DNA from: Humidesulfovibrio sp.
GTDB lineage: Bacteria; Desulfobacterota; Desulfovibrionia; Desulfovibrionales; Desulfovibrionaceae
NCBI GenBank assembly: GCA_031292175.1
Contig: JARLHQ010000016.1
Span: 1 to 51,891, forward strand
Reading direction: 5' to 3'
DNA length: 51,891 nt
The position numbers were made by a program, and so were the translations under genes. Positions 50,721 to 51,891 of this stretch are shown here, one piece after another. Below the pieces are notes generated by a model, which worked only from the letters and a program-made list of their open reading frames with translations, made no database searches and was not told the origin of the DNA. The stretch's first letter is position 1, and every line of letters begins with the position of its first letter.

Positions 50721-51746
50721 GTGGCTGCAGTCGAAAAGAAGGCCGGCATCGCCGACGCGCTGGACGAACAATTCTACCAGATCAACCTGGACATCCTGGA
50801 GAGTTTCAGCAAATACCGCCCGCCCTTGGACCTGTTCCGGTTCAAGGAGGACGTCGCCCGCGTTATGCCTTACTGCAAGGCTGGGGATCGCCTGTCCAAC
50901 GAGAAGGTGGAGGAGTTGGCCCTGCTTGTGGAGGAGGGCCTGATCTTTGTGTCCCGCGCGGACCACCCCATCTACGTCAAGCACATCAGCTACCAGTTGG
51001 ATCTGGTGCTGGTGGACAAGAATCTGCACGAGACCGAGATCGCGGACATCTTCGCCCAGGCCTTGACTCGGCGGCTGGCGGAGTTCTTCAACCAGCCCGT
51101 GGCTCTTGTGTTTGCCAAGCTCTGGACCGATCTTATGGTCTTCACCGAGTACCTGTATCAGGACTCACACCGCATCCGCGCCCTGACCAAGCGCCTGCAC
51201 CAAGTCCACAGCCTGGAGAACCACTCCTTCAACTGCGGAGTGTTGGGGCTGGCCGTACACGTGAAGGCCCACACCACACAGTACGAGACGGGCGACATCA
51301 AACGTAAATTTCTGAACCACCTGACCGCCGGGCTCTTCCTGCACGACATGGGCATGAGCAAGGTGCCTGCCTTCATCTGCGCCAAGGACAAGCCGCTCAC
51401 CCCGGACGAGCGCGGCAAGGTGCAGCGCCACACCCAGGCGGGCTATGAAATGCTGGCCAAGCTTGACCTGCGCTTCCCCGAGGTGGAGGAGTGCGTGCAG
51501 GACCACCACGAACGCGTGAATGGTTCCGGCTATCCGCAGAAGAAGGCGGGCGGGGCCATCGGGACGCTCGGTCGACTGTGCGGGCTGGTGGATTCCTACT
51601 GCGCCATGGTCGTGAAGCGTCCATACGCGCCGGCCATGGAGCCCATGAAGGCTGCGGCCGCGTTGACCCAGGATTCCGGGTACGATTCGGAGCTGGCCCG
51701 CGTGCTGCAGGCCCTGGTGCTGACGCAGCAGGGCAAGCCGAAGTAG
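50721..51746 (+). CDS. HD-domain phosphohydrolase, HD-GYP-like
   Basis: A 341-residue cytoplasmic protein with an unassigned N-terminal half (about 1-160). The C-terminal HD domain has LENHSFNCGVLG, LHDMGMSK (H208, D209), HTQAGYEML and DHHERVNGSGYP (around 261-272). The last motif resembles the HHE...DGxGYP signature of HD-GYP phosphodiesterases, but with Asn for the first Asp, so activity on cyclic di-GMP is possible yet unproven. Start at GTG 50721, preceded by a G-rich tract. It is divergent from mraZ. Its stop lies seven bases from an acquired transposase fragment. Confidence 0.82.
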   Translation: MAAVEKKAGIADALDEQFYQINLDILESFSKYRPPLDLFRFKEDVARVMPYCKAGDRLSNEKVEELALLVEEGLIFVSRADHPIYVKHISYQLDLVLVDKNLHETEIADIFAQALTRRLAEFFNQPVALVFAKLWTDLMVFTEYLYQDSHRIRALTKRLHQVHSLENHSFNCGVLGLAVHVKAHTTQYETGDIKRKFLNHLTAGLFLHDMGMSKVPAFICAKDKPLTPDERGKVQRHTQAGYEMLAKLDLRFPEVEECVQDHHERVNGSGYPQKKAGGAIGTLGRLCGLVDSYCAMVVKRPYAPAMEPMKAAAALTQDSGYDSELARVLQALVLTQQGKPK

Positions 51747-51752
51747 GGGCGG

Positions 51753-51890
51753 CTAGATGTGGAGTTGCAAGACGTTGTTCACAACCTCACCGACTCGGCT
51801 GATGGGCGGTTTGTTTTGTAACGCAGAGTGATTTCTGTAGAAGTTGTATTCGTGGAGCCAGCGTGGCAACTCGCTGGCTCTTTCGTTTGA
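51753..51890 (-). mobile_element. C-terminal fragment of an IS481-type transposase, cut by window edge
   Basis: The minus strand encodes 45 codons ending in TAG (51753-51755). The peptide includes RWLHEYNFYRNHSALQNKPP and then ISRVGEVVNN, the typical C-terminal block of IS481-family DDE transposases (W-x-x-YN...HSAL...PPI). It is AT-rich against the GC-rich HD gene beside it. The expected terminal inverted repeat would have to fit into the few bases before 51753 or inside the HD gene end. Whether the element is complete cannot be seen. Confidence 0.8.
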
Positions 51891-51891
51891 G

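Noticed and set aside
1..51891. CRISPR arrays, rRNA genes or a full prophage
   Set aside because: No direct-repeat/spacer pattern, no rRNA sequence and no phage structural or integrase genes were seen.

Overview
The window looks like chromosome of a high-GC sulfate-reducing bacterium of the Desulfovibrio type (Desulfobacterota). The pointers are a periplasmic Tat-exported [NiFe] hydrogenase with its own protease and HypC-type chaperone, an LctP-type lactate permease, Fe-S/cytochrome b redox modules, an iron-sulfur flavoprotein, and a complete Gram-negative dcw (division and cell wall) cluster. Species cannot be fixed from sequence alone. Most of the DNA is visibly GC-rich. The first ~1.1 kb and the last ~140 bases are AT-richer and look acquired.

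Layout. 1-1535: a truncated diguanylate cyclase, a non-coding stretch, a terminator and tRNA-Leu(CAG). 1664-8416: citrate synthase, a Tat Fe-S protein/cytochrome b pair, and the operon hynB-hynA-protease-hypC. 8791-16153: a thiamine-binding-type (MTH1187) protein with an iron-sulfur flavoprotein, a lipoprotein, lactate permease, a MoaD/ThiF pair, a GAF-HD-GYP phosphodiesterase, a TrpF-like protein lacking the catalytic cysteine, IF-1 and a cold-shock protein. 16228-24281: an envelope block with yccF, a small unknown gene, lpxB, a divergent Gfo/Idh/MocA dehydrogenase, a BON lipoprotein, an ArnT-like glycosyltransferase, a PAP2 phosphatase and a DUF115/Maf-like protein. 24372-27377: a cysteine synthase fused to a degenerate cysteinyl-tRNA synthetase, a membrane protein, and a small secreted-protein gene broken by an in-frame stop. 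27411-31574: a complete zraP-zraS-zraR-like metal/envelope-stress system with a sigma-54 promoter and upstream repeats. 31611-50432: a radical SAM gene and the dcw cluster mraZ-rsmH-ftsL-ftsI-murE-murF-mraY-murD-ftsW-murG-murC-murB-ftsQ-ftsA-ftsZ, read leftward and largely coupled through ATGA overlaps. 50721-51891: an HD-domain protein and the tail of an IS481-type transposase.

How the genes work together. Lactate import and hydrogen cycling are the energy theme. Cytoplasmic redox flavoproteins and a quinone- or cytochrome-linked module sit beside the hydrogenase. The central block is devoted to lipid A and outer-envelope modification, and the right half to peptidoglycan precursor synthesis and septation. 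The dcw promoter region carries four GTGG repeats at exact 10-bp period, the arrangement expected for MraZ autoregulation.

The most unusual single object is the 784-residue cysteine synthase fused to a CysRS-like domain. That domain has lost the HIGH, KMSKS and zinc-ligand residues but keeps the rest of the fold, including the C-terminal helical region. Its role is unknown to me.
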